From the NCBI GenBank assembly GCA_002483425.1, contig DLHW01000034.1:8669-72668 (forward strand): a stretch of DNA of 64,000 nucleotides, given 5' to 3'. This DNA comes from Methylococcaceae bacterium UBA7658 (GTDB lineage: Bacteria > Pseudomonadota > Gammaproteobacteria > Methylococcales > Methylomonadaceae). Below the pieces are notes generated by a model. It was not told where the DNA came from. It saw only the letters and a list, made by a program, of their open reading frames with translations, and did no database searches. Shown here one piece after another: positions 42,961-51,437 of this stretch; position 1 is the first letter of the stretch; each line of letters starts with the position of its first letter. The position numbers and the translations under genes are program-made.

Positions 42961-44671
42961 GATTGGTTTTCTCCGTTGGTAGCGTAAAGTAAAAAGTAGT
43001 GCCTTTGTCTTCTTTGCTGTTGAAATGCAAAGTGCCTTGATGCGCTTCGACTAATGACCGGCTAATCGATAAGCCCATGCCCATGCCGGAAGCTTTGGTC
43101 GTAAAAAAAGGCGTCAGAATTTTTTCGCGTTGCACAGGCGATAAGCCGGGACCGTTATCTTTTACCCTGACGACAATATAGTTCAAATGATTTAAGCTAG
43201 TTTCGATGGATAATTGCCGTTGCGTGAACTGAGGCAGTTCTTTCAACGCATCGATGCTGTTTCTAATCAAATTGAGGATCACTTGTTCTATTTGAACGCG
43301 GTCGATGAAAACGGAAGGCAGGTTTTTTGTCAGCTCAAAACGCATTACGATCAAATGCTGTTTGAAATCGGGTTCGAAAATACTGATAGCGTCATAAATC
43401 AATTCGTTAATGTCCACGGTGGAGCGGTGAATTTTTCTCGGTTTAACGAATTCCCGCATACTATGGATGATTTGTCCCGCTTTGAGCGCTTGTTGGTTAG
43501 CTTTGTTAAGAGTTTCCGCTATTTTACTGAGATCGGGATTTTCGTTTTGAATATAACGCAGACAAACCTGAGTATAGTTGACCACGGCGGATAAAGGCTG
43601 ATTGACCTCGTGGGCAATACCCGACGCCATTTCGCCCATGAGTCCTAGTCTTGTGACATGGGCGAGTTTTTCCAAATGATCTTTTTCTTGCAGTTCTTGT
43701 TGCTTGCGGGCGCTGACATCGCGGACGATGCCGCTGTAATAATGCATTCCGTCCAACGGGAATTCGGCGATTGTCATGTCCAGCGGCACCAACGCGCCGT
43801 CTTTCCGCAAGCCCTCGACTTCCCGGATTTGACCGATTACTTGGGGCACAAATATTCGAAGGTATTTTTTTAGATAATAATCCTGCTTTTTTCTCATGTT
43901 AATCGGCATTAGCAGGTTTACGCTGAAACCGATAAGTTCTTCGGCGCTGAAACCGAATATTTTTTCTACTGCCGCATTAATCGAGACAATAGTGCCGGAC
44001 GTATCGATGACGATGATACCTTCAATGGAGGCGTTGAGAATTGAGTTGAGTTTAGCTTCCCGTTCTAGCAGTTGATGCCTGGAGTGATTGAGTTCTTCAA
44101 TCGTTTTTATCAAAGTTAGGTTGCTTTCGGTTAAATGAGCTGTTTTATTACGGATATTTTCTTCGAGTTGTTTGATCGTCTGGGTTTGTTTAAATTGCGC
44201 TTCGTTTTGATCCGTAACGTCGTTTAAAACCAGGCAGAAATGAGCGTGAGTATCCGGGGTAACAATGGCGGAACTACGGCATTCGGCATCGATAAAACGG
44301 CCATCGGACCGGCGTAGTTTGCATGTCAAACTTTGGGGTTTCTGTGAGTTTAAAACGGCGGATAACAGTGTTTCAAACGCAGTTTTATCGTTGCAGTGGA
44401 TAAAGCCGGCGAAAGAATGATTGACAATCTCGCTTTTTCTATAACCGAGCAGATTGGCCGCAGAACGATTAGTGTCGTTTACGATGCCGTTCGAATTCAA
44501 AGTTAAGCAGGCGACAGGAGAACGTTCGTGGATTTGCTCGTAAAAGTCTACCCGGCTTAGAAGCGAGCGATTTTCCGCTTCAAGAGTTAATTGCTTGGTC
44601 TGAAGCTCAATGATCCTTTGTTGCAGCAAAGCCGTAGGTAAAGGCTCGATTTCATCTTGTTGAGTCAACAT
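42941..44671 (-). CDS. FixL-like PAS sensor histidine kinase without the heme histidine
   Basis: A 576-aa soluble kinase with no membrane helix. Order: short coiled coil (about 10-45), PAS 1 (about 46-155), coiled coil (160-205), PAS 2 (about 206-325), HisKA with GIAHEVNQPLSAV (phospho-His354), and HATPase with N467/N471, the DNGPGL box (505-510) and the GMGMGLSISRSL box. PAS 2 closely resembles the heme PAS of FixL (FGFSAEELIG, YLKKYL, VIGQIREVEGLRKDGALVPLD), but Gln263 stands where FixL has the heme-ligating His (EHDGY versus KKQDYY). Direct O2 sensing is therefore unlikely. Paired with the downstream FixJ-like regulator. Confidence 0.9.
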   Translation of the reverse strand: MLTQQDEIEPLPTALLQQRIIELQTKQLTLEAENRSLLSRVDFYEQIHERSPVACLTLNSNGIVNDTNRSAANLLGYRKSEIVNHSFAGFIHCNDKTAFETLLSAVLNSQKPQSLTCKLRRSDGRFIDAECRSSAIVTPDTHAHFCLVLNDVTDQNEAQFKQTQTIKQLEENIRNKTAHLTESNLTLIKTIEELNHSRHQLLEREAKLNSILNASIEGIIVIDTSGTIVSINAAVEKIFGFSAEELIGFSVNLLMPINMRKKQDYYLKKYLRIFVPQVIGQIREVEGLRKDGALVPLDMTIAEFPLDGMHYYSGIVRDVSARKQQELQEKDHLEKLAHVTRLGLMGEMASGIAHEVNQPLSAVVNYTQVCLRYIQNENPDLSKIAETLNKANQQALKAGQIIHSMREFVKPRKIHRSTVDINELIYDAISIFEPDFKQHLIVMRFELTKNLPSVFIDRVQIEQVILNLIRNSIDALKELPQFTQRQLSIETSLNHLNYIVVRVKDNGPGLSPVQREKILTPFFTTKASGMGMGLSISRSLVEAHQGTLHFNSKEDKGTTFYFTLPTEKTNHDRNAT

Positions 44672-44904
44672 GTCAGGGCCGGTTTGATGGCGTTTGGGAA
44701 TGCTTAGTCATTAAACAAACGGGTAGCAATATTTTTGCCGGAACGTCACACAAATTTTGAATATCAGCAATTGTAACTTCAATAGTAATCCGTTCTTTTT
44801 CAAATACAAGAAAATATTAGTGTAATTTTAGATTAAATCGAGGGATGAACGGCGAACTCGCTGTTAAATGGTTATTCGTCCGTGTTAAGTTAAAGTTATC
44901 GGTG

Positions 44905-45568
44905 TTATGCGGCAGGCAAGGGTTGATTGAGAAGTTTGCCGTTTGCCGCTAAGACTTGGCTCGGAAAAACGCTCGGATTACCTTTAAAATCAGTGGTCGC
45001 AACACCCGCTTCGGCGGCGATCAATACGCCTGCGGCGATACCGTAGAGGCTTAAATCTTGTTCCCAAAAAGCACCCACTTGACCGTCCGCGGCTAAATAC
45101 AGGTCCAGGACGGCGGATCCATGCATCGGCGAGATTGGCTGCGTTCGATGCATGGATTCGCCGTCCTTTTTTGGAAGCGCTTTGATTGATTGCCGCGCAA
45201 TAGAAAGCATGAAGTGCAGGCGGGTAAACGGCTCCCAATAAAATTTTCCGGCCGATTTCGAGAGCAACGCTGACAAAGCAGTAATACCGGCCTTTCGGGC
45301 AAGAATGGGAGGCGCCGATGAGATCGACGCTCCACCGGCGGGTTTGATTTTCGCTTTGACCGCTTTCTTCGCTCCAAAATTCGAACTCGGGATACTGTTT
45401 GGTCAACGTGTTTTTTAAATAGATTTCAACGTCGACATCGGCTGCCGTGACAAAATCGCGCGGGCTTTTTTTGCCGATTTTTAGTTCCGGCAAATTATTC
45501 AAATGACCAAGCGCGATAGCGCCTGCTTCGCGCACGACCGCCTCGAGTTTGTTGAGAGTTACAACCAT
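44905..45568 (-). pseudogene. Decayed inositol-monophosphatase family gene (CysQ/SuhB-like)
   Basis: The first part, read from ATG at 45568, has a normal IMPase N-terminus (LKIGKKSPRDFVTAADVDVE, FWSEESG). At the metal site the expected DPIDGT is replaced by DLIGAS, one residue short. After GRRIHASNAANLADA (near 45130) the family's next 35-40 residues are missing and the frame changes: the C-terminal part (GSAVLDLYLAADGQVGAFWEQ to the stop at 44905) is in another frame. Loss of the metal-binding Asp, an internal deletion and a frameshift together indicate a dead gene rather than one sequencing error. Confidence 0.82.
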
Positions 45569-45923
45569 CCGAGAATAGGGTTACGGAAAATTGATTACGG
45601 AAAATACGGTCTGACGCTATTGCCGTAAATCAAGAATAGGTGTTTAAATTCCAATTTTTTAAACCGGCGGAGGTAATTTTAAGGAAGGGCACGGCGCGTG
45701 TTTATTAGCTTAATCATCGTTTAATATTAAGCGGCTATCTTAATGCCGGTTGTACAGTGGTTGCAAATGGGGTGGTTTAGCAAACTGCGGAAACGTATCG
45801 ATCCCGGTATCCGGTTACCTCAAAGCGGAAAGATTTATGCCGATAGGTAAAATCCGGTTTCTATTCAACGATAGGGCTTATAAAATCAATTATTTAAATA
45901 AAGTCTTCAAATAAGGGCGACAT
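45569..45923. other. Non-coding region upstream of the RlpA-like gene
   Basis: No gene is supported in this 355-bp gap. A short direct repeat (TTACGGAAAA at 45581-45590 and again at 45595-45604) lies next to the pseudogene start. An AT-rich stretch ending in TTATAAAATCAATTATTTAAA near 45880-45900 may include the promoter of the RlpA-like gene. Confidence 0.45.
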
Positions 45924-46472
45924 TTGCTTATCTACAGCGCATTAATGCACATGCATTTTTATTTTCGCCTGTCGGCATCCACAACCGGTTTAGCCGGTTT
46001 TCTCACCCTTGCACTTTGTTTTTTAAGCGGATGCGCATCGGATCCGCTCGCTATCACGGCGCCGCATCCCGATAAAAAATACAGCAGTTCCCGTCATCAC
46101 GATTACCGCCATAGCCGCGCTTACAATCGCCCTTACCGGGTCAAAGGCAGAATGTATTATCCGATGACTACGCCCGAAGGGTACAGCGAAATCGGTATGG
46201 CGTCCTGGTACGGACATGAATCCGGTTCCAAAACGTCGATGGGAACCCGGTTTTGGCCGGAAGGCGTGTCAGCCGCTCATAAAACCTTGCCCTTGCCGAG
46301 CAAGGTGCGCGTCACCAATCTACACAACGGACGTTCCGTGGTTTTGGTCGTCAACGACCGGGGACCGTTCAAATCGGGCCGTATTATCGATTTATCGCAC
46401 GGTGCGGCGAAAAAAATAGGTTTAAACGGTTTGGGTAAAGTAAAAGTTGTTTATCTTGGTAAGGCCGATTAA
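45924..46472 (+). CDS. RlpA-like septal-ring lipoprotein, divergent active site
   Basis: A 182-aa exported lipoprotein. The signal peptide ends in the lipobox LSGC (Cys37 from the TTG start). A His/Tyr/Arg-rich linker follows, then a double-psi beta-barrel domain (GMASWYG, AAHKTLPLPSKVRVTNL, VVNDRGPFKSGRIIDLS). In lytic RlpA the motif TxNGExFD carries the catalytic Glu and Asp; here it reads TSMGTRFW, so both are replaced (Thr108, Trp111) although the following His119 is kept. It may bind denuded glycan or cell-wall material without cutting it. Start: TTG at 45924 has AAGGG 6 bp upstream; ATG at 45945 or 45951 would give a shorter, more usual signal peptide. Confidence 0.85.
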   Translation: MLIYSALMHMHFYFRLSASTTGLAGFLTLALCFLSGCASDPLAITAPHPDKKYSSSRHHDYRHSRAYNRPYRVKGRMYYPMTTPEGYSEIGMASWYGHESGSKTSMGTRFWPEGVSAAHKTLPLPSKVRVTNLHNGRSVVLVVNDRGPFKSGRIIDLSHGAAKKIGLNGLGKVKVVYLGKAD

Positions 46473-46786
46473 ACGCTTTCAGCTTTTCCGGTATTGAAAT
46501 AAAGAGAATGCCTTGCTAAACAGGGCGGATGAAATACTTTATTCAAAGAACAGAACTAATCCACACATCTGATGTTATAGTTTTTTTGCGCACGTTTTAC
46601 TCGCGCAACGATCAGTTTTAAAAATCTCCCACCCTAGCAGCTATTTATTACAGTAATGTGAACTTTTTCCCTTTTCTTTGGAATATACCGTAGAAGTCGG
46701 CTGAATTAAGATTATTTCTCCGTCGATAAAGCGACAGCTAAGTCGTTGAGGTCGTTTCTATTTAACCTGTTTGCCAAAGAAAGACT
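46473..46786. other. Non-coding region upstream of the polysaccharide locus
   Basis: This 314-bp region holds no supported gene and should carry the promoter for the long downstream operon. A TGTTATAGTTTTTTTG stretch near 46573-46589 is a possible -10 with following T-run; no JUMPstart/ops sequence or sigma-54 site was found by eye. Confidence 0.45.
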
Positions 46787-48067
46787 ATGACCATAGAGAA
46801 TAAGAAAAGAAAAATTGTCGTTTATTCACACGATACATTCGGACTCGGCAATATTCGCCGCATGCTGGTTATCGCGAAATCCCTGGTTGAATCCGATCCC
46901 AATACGTCTGTGCTCATTTTATCGGGTTCGCCAATGCTCCATGCCTTCCGGATTCCGCCGCAAATCGACTACATCAAGTTACCATGCCTTACGCGCACCA
47001 TGCAGGGTAGCTATGAAGCGAAATACCTTGATCTTAGTTTCGACAATATCTTGCGGTTACGCAGCAATATTATTCAAAGTTCAATCCTGGATTTTGATCC
47101 CGATTTAATTTTAGTCGATAAGAAGCCCTTCGGTGTGGGCGATGAATTAGCTAACGCGTTAGAAACTCTGCAAAGTCTGAACCATCGAGCCAAACTGGTG
47201 CTGTTATTGAGAGATATCCTCGATACTCCGGAAAGCACGATCCGGGTTTGGCAAAAGAACGGCTATCATCATGCTATTCGAACATTCTACGACCAGGTGC
47301 TGGTAGTCGGTTCCCAGGAAATATTCGATTTGCGCGAGGAATATCAATTCCCCAGTGAAAGCCGTGAAAAAGTGCGTTTTTGCGGGTACATCGCGCGGGA
47401 AGAGGGCAGGGTATCAAGGCAACAATTACGCCAGCAACTCGGTTTCGGCAACGAACGGCTGGTGCTGGTGACGACCGGCGGCGGCGAAGACGGTTATCAT
47501 CTGCTGAAATGTTACTTGCAAGGGTTAAGTTACCAAAAGACTATGGAGGTTACTAAAACCTTGGTGATTTGCGGTCCGGAAATGATCGAAAGCCAGAGAA
47601 AACACATTTATGCGTTGATTGAACGCTGCAATAATGTGGTGGTGCAAAACTTCACCGACGATATGATGGCTTGCATGGACGCAGCCGATCTCGTGATTTG
47701 CATGGGCGGTTATAACACGGTTTGCGAACTGCTGACTTTACGCAAACGAGCCATTGTGGTGCCTAGGGTCGCTCCTGTTCAGGAGCAATGGATACGGGCC
47801 GAAAGAATGTCCAAATTGGGGTTGTTGCGAACCATCCATCCCCAAGCTATTACGCCGTCTTTATTGATGGAAACCGTTGAAGAAGAACTTTCTAAAGTTA
47901 ACGTGCATCGGCGCAATCTTTATCAAATCAATCTAAATGGACTGACAGGCGTTTGCGATTCGATTTATCGCTTAATGGACGATGCGCGTAAGCCGGCAAA
48001 CCCAATGCATACAAAACAACCCAAGGCCGGAGAGCGGCACAATATAAAAATCGGTACAGGACATTAA
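46787..48067 (+). CDS. MurG-like glycosyltransferase, first gene of the polysaccharide locus
   Basis: A 426-aa GT-B protein of the MurG/GT28-like type. The N-terminus IVVYSHDTFGLGNIRRMLVIAKSL is the glycine-rich acceptor-side loop; the C-terminal half has TTGGGEDGYHLLKCYL and the donor-binding GGYNTVCELLTLRKRAIVVPR motif. No signal peptide or membrane helix, so it works on the cytoplasmic side. Its closest local relative is the gene at 58904. The 3' end is basic and low-complexity. Donor and acceptor are unknown. Confidence 0.85.
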   Translation: MTIENKKRKIVVYSHDTFGLGNIRRMLVIAKSLVESDPNTSVLILSGSPMLHAFRIPPQIDYIKLPCLTRTMQGSYEAKYLDLSFDNILRLRSNIIQSSILDFDPDLILVDKKPFGVGDELANALETLQSLNHRAKLVLLLRDILDTPESTIRVWQKNGYHHAIRTFYDQVLVVGSQEIFDLREEYQFPSESREKVRFCGYIAREEGRVSRQQLRQQLGFGNERLVLVTTGGGEDGYHLLKCYLQGLSYQKTMEVTKTLVICGPEMIESQRKHIYALIERCNNVVVQNFTDDMMACMDAADLVICMGGYNTVCELLTLRKRAIVVPRVAPVQEQWIRAERMSKLGLLRTIHPQAITPSLLMETVEEELSKVNVHRRNLYQINLNGLTGVCDSIYRLMDDARKPANPMHTKQPKAGERHNIKIGTGH

Positions 48068-48085
48068 ATGAGGAAGGCATTTGAA

Positions 48086-49435
48086 ATGACAGGGAACAAC
48101 CGTCAAATCGGCTACATCTTGAAAGGTTATCCACGGACTTCAGAAACCTTCATCACCAACGAGATTCGGCTCTTGGAAAAAATGGGCGTCGGTTTGTCTA
48201 TTTTTTCCGTGAAGAAATTGGAAGGCCAAAAAAATCATGCGATGGTGAAGGACATCCAAGCACCGGTTACCTATCTGCCGCAAGCCGACCCTTTGAGCGA
48301 AACCCGTTTCAGCCAGTGGATCAAAGATAACTTGCCGAAATTTTCAGACAGCCATCTACAGTTGTTTAAAAGCAAGCCTTTGCCTTATTTGGCTGCCTTG
48401 GGCGAATGTTTGGCGATGACATTCCAGTATCGCACCGGCTGGTTTGCCCCTCCCAGGGAAGTCTTTATCAAGGAATTTCTACAAGCCGGATATATAGCGA
48501 ACGCGGTATTGGAAGCGAAAAATATCCGCCATATACATGCCCATTTTTGCCACGGATCGACCACTATTGCCCTCTTTGCCAGCAAAATGAGCGGAATTCC
48601 TTTCAGTTTTACGGCGCATGCAAAAGATATTTATCTTAAGGAATTGAACCCGGGGAAATTGCTCCAGAAAAAAATGCGCCGGGCGGAGTTTCTAGTGACT
48701 TGTACTGGAGCAAACGAAGAGCATCTTCAACGATTGGCGCCTAAAGGGACGAAAATCCATCGAATTTATCACGGCCTGGATACCAAGTTGTTCTCCAATA
48801 ACGAAGTAACAGCACACGTAAAATCTGAAGAATTGCCAGTAGTCCTGTCTGTTGGCAGGCTTGTGGAAAAGAAAGGTTTCGATTACCTGATCAGGGCTTG
48901 CGCACTTCTCAAGGAAAAAGGCCATCGGTTTCAATGCCGGATTGTCGGCGGCGGTGACGGCTACACCGACAAGCTTAAAGCGCTTATTAAAGAATTGAAT
49001 GTTGCCGATACGGTGGATTTGCACGGTGCAGTCACGCAGGAAGAATTACGCGAGATATACAAACAAGCGACTTTGTTCGCGCTGCCTTGTTTAGTGGTGG
49101 ATAACGGCGACCGGGACGGAATCCCCAATGTGTTGGTTGAAGCCATGTCCATGCGTGTGCCGGTTATTTCAACGGATATTTCAGGCATACCCGAACTCAT
49201 CACGGATGGTGTGAATGGTTTGCTGGTTCCTGAGAAAAATGCCGAGGCAATGGCTAATGCAATAGAGAAGTTGTTAAATCAGCCAGAACTGCGTCAACAA
49301 CTCAGTGAAGCGGGTAGAGCACGAGTTTGTAGCGACTTTGATTCGCAAGTGACGACACTCGATCTTAAGGAACTGTTTATCTCCCGATTAGCGAATGGAA
49401 GCGAGGTGTTACATGAGTGCTGTGCCGGTCATTGA
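48086..49435 (+). CDS. GT4 family glycosyltransferase
   Basis: A 449-aa retaining GT-B enzyme. The N-terminal domain has IGYILKGYPRTSETFITNEIRLLEK, and HIHAHFCHGSTTIALF and SFTAHAKDIY; the C-terminal domain has VLSVGRLVEKKGFDYLIRA, VGGGDGYTDKLKAL and the nucleotide-sugar region DGIPNVLVEAMSMRVPVIST with GIPELI. ATG at 48086 is preferred because GAGGAAGG lies 8 bp upstream; the ATG at 48068, right after the previous stop, would place that site inside the gene. Cytoplasmic; sugar unknown. Confidence 0.92.
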   Translation: MTGNNRQIGYILKGYPRTSETFITNEIRLLEKMGVGLSIFSVKKLEGQKNHAMVKDIQAPVTYLPQADPLSETRFSQWIKDNLPKFSDSHLQLFKSKPLPYLAALGECLAMTFQYRTGWFAPPREVFIKEFLQAGYIANAVLEAKNIRHIHAHFCHGSTTIALFASKMSGIPFSFTAHAKDIYLKELNPGKLLQKKMRRAEFLVTCTGANEEHLQRLAPKGTKIHRIYHGLDTKLFSNNEVTAHVKSEELPVVLSVGRLVEKKGFDYLIRACALLKEKGHRFQCRIVGGGDGYTDKLKALIKELNVADTVDLHGAVTQEELREIYKQATLFALPCLVVDNGDRDGIPNVLVEAMSMRVPVISTDISGIPELITDGVNGLLVPEKNAEAMANAIEKLLNQPELRQQLSEAGRARVCSDFDSQVTTLDLKELFISRLANGSEVLHECCAGH

Positions 49436-51437
49436 GAGAACATCGCATTTTGATTTTCTGAAAGCACCCTATAGCACTTGGTCTGCAGAGGAGTTGCTTT
49501 CCTATTTTCAAGCACGGGAAGGCATCTCCTATTTTACGGTTGTTAATGAAGCAGAAGTTGCCCGAGAAAAAATCGACAATATTCTAAGTAATTCGTTTAC
49601 TTTGAATGAAGAGACTTACTGGTTTGCCGATCATGTGGATTGGCTTAACAACCCCAGTACCGATATCGAATGGTCGATTATGTTGCATAAATTCTATTAT
49701 GCAGTGGGATTGGGAGCCGCATTTCAGGAAACAAGAGATGAGCGCTACGCCGAAAAATGGATTGAACTAACATCAAGCTGGATTGACTCCGTACCTGTCG
49801 GTTTTTTGTCCAGCGATGTCACCGGACGCCGTATCCAAAATTGGGTTTTCGCTCATTATTATTTCGTTAGCGAATGTCAGGCGAGTTCGGTCACGCCGGA
49901 ATTTTATCTGGTGTTTTTAAAGTCGCTCCATCAGCAAGTCAGCTATCTTTGCCAACATTTAACGCCTGCCAGAAATCACCGTACGCTTGAGTTATATACG
50001 ATATTTCTTGTGGCTGTCGTATTTCCGGAACTTAAAGATGCCGATTATTGGCTACGATTTTCAATGGAAGAATTGGTCAAGAATATCCAATCGGACATTC
50101 TCGACGACGGTGTGCATTGCGAGCTTTCTACCGACTACCACCATATCGTACTGCGTAATTTTCTTGCCGTAAGACGGCTTGCGGCGATGAATAATATCGT
50201 CTTTCCCCAGGAATTTGACGAGCGCATTAAAAAGGCATTGGTGTTTTCGGTTTATGTGCATAAGCCGGACGGAACGATTCCCTCATTGAGTGATGGCGAC
50301 ACCGGTTGCTTCTTATCCTTGTTGGAGCAGGGATACGATTTATACGGTAGCGAAGAAATGCGCTACGTTGCTACACAAGGAAAATTCGGTATTCCGCCTC
50401 GTTCACGATCCAAGGCGTTTCCATCGGGCGGTTATTACATCATGCGCAGCGGTTGGGGCGAAACTTCGGAAGATTACCGGGATGAGCGTTACCTTGTATT
50501 CGATTGCGGCGATCTTGGTGCGGGCAATCATGGCCATCTCGACCTTTTAAGCTTTGAAATGGCGGCTTATGGGCAATCCTTGATTGTCGATCCGGGTCGA
50601 TATACCTACGACGAGTCGGGCGAAATCAATTGGCGGGTCTTGTTTCGCGGCACAAGCTATCACAATACGGTACTGGTAGACGGTAAAAATCAGACACTCT
50701 ACGAATTTCATAAGGAAAAGTTCAAGATTAAAGGGCCGCAGCCCGGCTACGAGTTGAAAGCCTTTATCAGCCGCCCCGGTTTCGAGTATCTGCACGGGAT
50801 AGCAAAAAGTCATGAATATCCGATCACTCATGAGCGTAAGATTTTGTTTCTAAACGGCGACTATTGGATCGTTTGCGATATTTTAAAAGCCCGTGAATTG
50901 CACACTTACGACCAGCTATTCCATTTGACGGCAGGGGCTGAGAATAAAGTATCGCTCTCTTCCGATTTGGGTTCCTTAAAGGTAGACGCGCCTAATCTGG
51001 TAATAATTCAGCCGGTGCAAAGGTCCGCAACTGTAGCGCTGGAAGGGGGGTATATATCGCCTGCTTACGGTATTAAACAGGCGGCCCCTATCGTTAAATT
51101 CACTCAGAAAGCTGCCGAATGCTGCTTTTACACAGTATTGTACCCTTACAAGAAAGAACGCCCGTCCTTGTCGGTGTCTTCGCTGTCTGTTTTGAAGAAT
51201 GATGAAACATGTACGCCTTTCATAGGCCAACATATGGAAATTGCCATAGAAACGGCAGGACGGATTTACCGGGATACTATTTTTATCGCGAATGAGCCGG
51301 GGAATTATAGAACGGATAATACCGAAATTAACGGTCCCGTTTATTACCATAGGCGGTCAGCGGAAGGTCACATGTTAAGCAGATTCGATTACAGCGAATT
51401 GGAAACAAAGGATTGGCTGCAAGGAAACCGGACATGA
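49413..51437 (+). CDS. Heparinase II/III-type polysaccharide lyase, paralog 1
   Basis: A 674-aa protein of the heparinase II/III fold (the PL15/17/21-type family): an alpha-helical toroid (about 60-330) followed by a beta-sandwich. Residues at the usual lyase active-site places are kept: Asn188-His189 in RNHRTLELY, Tyr242-His243 in TDYHH, and His373/His375 in GNHGHLDLL. No signal peptide is visible, so it appears cytosolic, unlike most secreted lyases. It overlaps the GT4 gene by 23 bp and the next lyase by 4 bp. Likely job: trimming or editing a uronate-containing polymer, inferred from Ugd and AlgE-like genes downstream. Confidence 0.87.
   Translation: MSAVPVIERTSHFDFLKAPYSTWSAEELLSYFQAREGISYFTVVNEAEVAREKIDNILSNSFTLNEETYWFADHVDWLNNPSTDIEWSIMLHKFYYAVGLGAAFQETRDERYAEKWIELTSSWIDSVPVGFLSSDVTGRRIQNWVFAHYYFVSECQASSVTPEFYLVFLKSLHQQVSYLCQHLTPARNHRTLELYTIFLVAVVFPELKDADYWLRFSMEELVKNIQSDILDDGVHCELSTDYHHIVLRNFLAVRRLAAMNNIVFPQEFDERIKKALVFSVYVHKPDGTIPSLSDGDTGCFLSLLEQGYDLYGSEEMRYVATQGKFGIPPRSRSKAFPSGGYYIMRSGWGETSEDYRDERYLVFDCGDLGAGNHGHLDLLSFEMAAYGQSLIVDPGRYTYDESGEINWRVLFRGTSYHNTVLVDGKNQTLYEFHKEKFKIKGPQPGYELKAFISRPGFEYLHGIAKSHEYPITHERKILFLNGDYWIVCDILKARELHTYDQLFHLTAGAENKVSLSSDLGSLKVDAPNLVIIQPVQRSATVALEGGYISPAYGIKQAAPIVKFTQKAAECCFYTVLYPYKKERPSLSVSSLSVLKNDETCTPFIGQHMEIAIETAGRIYRDTIFIANEPGNYRTDNTEINGPVYYHRRSAEGHMLSRFDYSELETKDWLQGNRT

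Noticed and set aside
45093..45377. Third-frame ORF within the decayed IMPase gene
   Set aside because: Very Arg/Ser/Cys-rich translation with no IMPase motif; only the two other frames carry family sequence.
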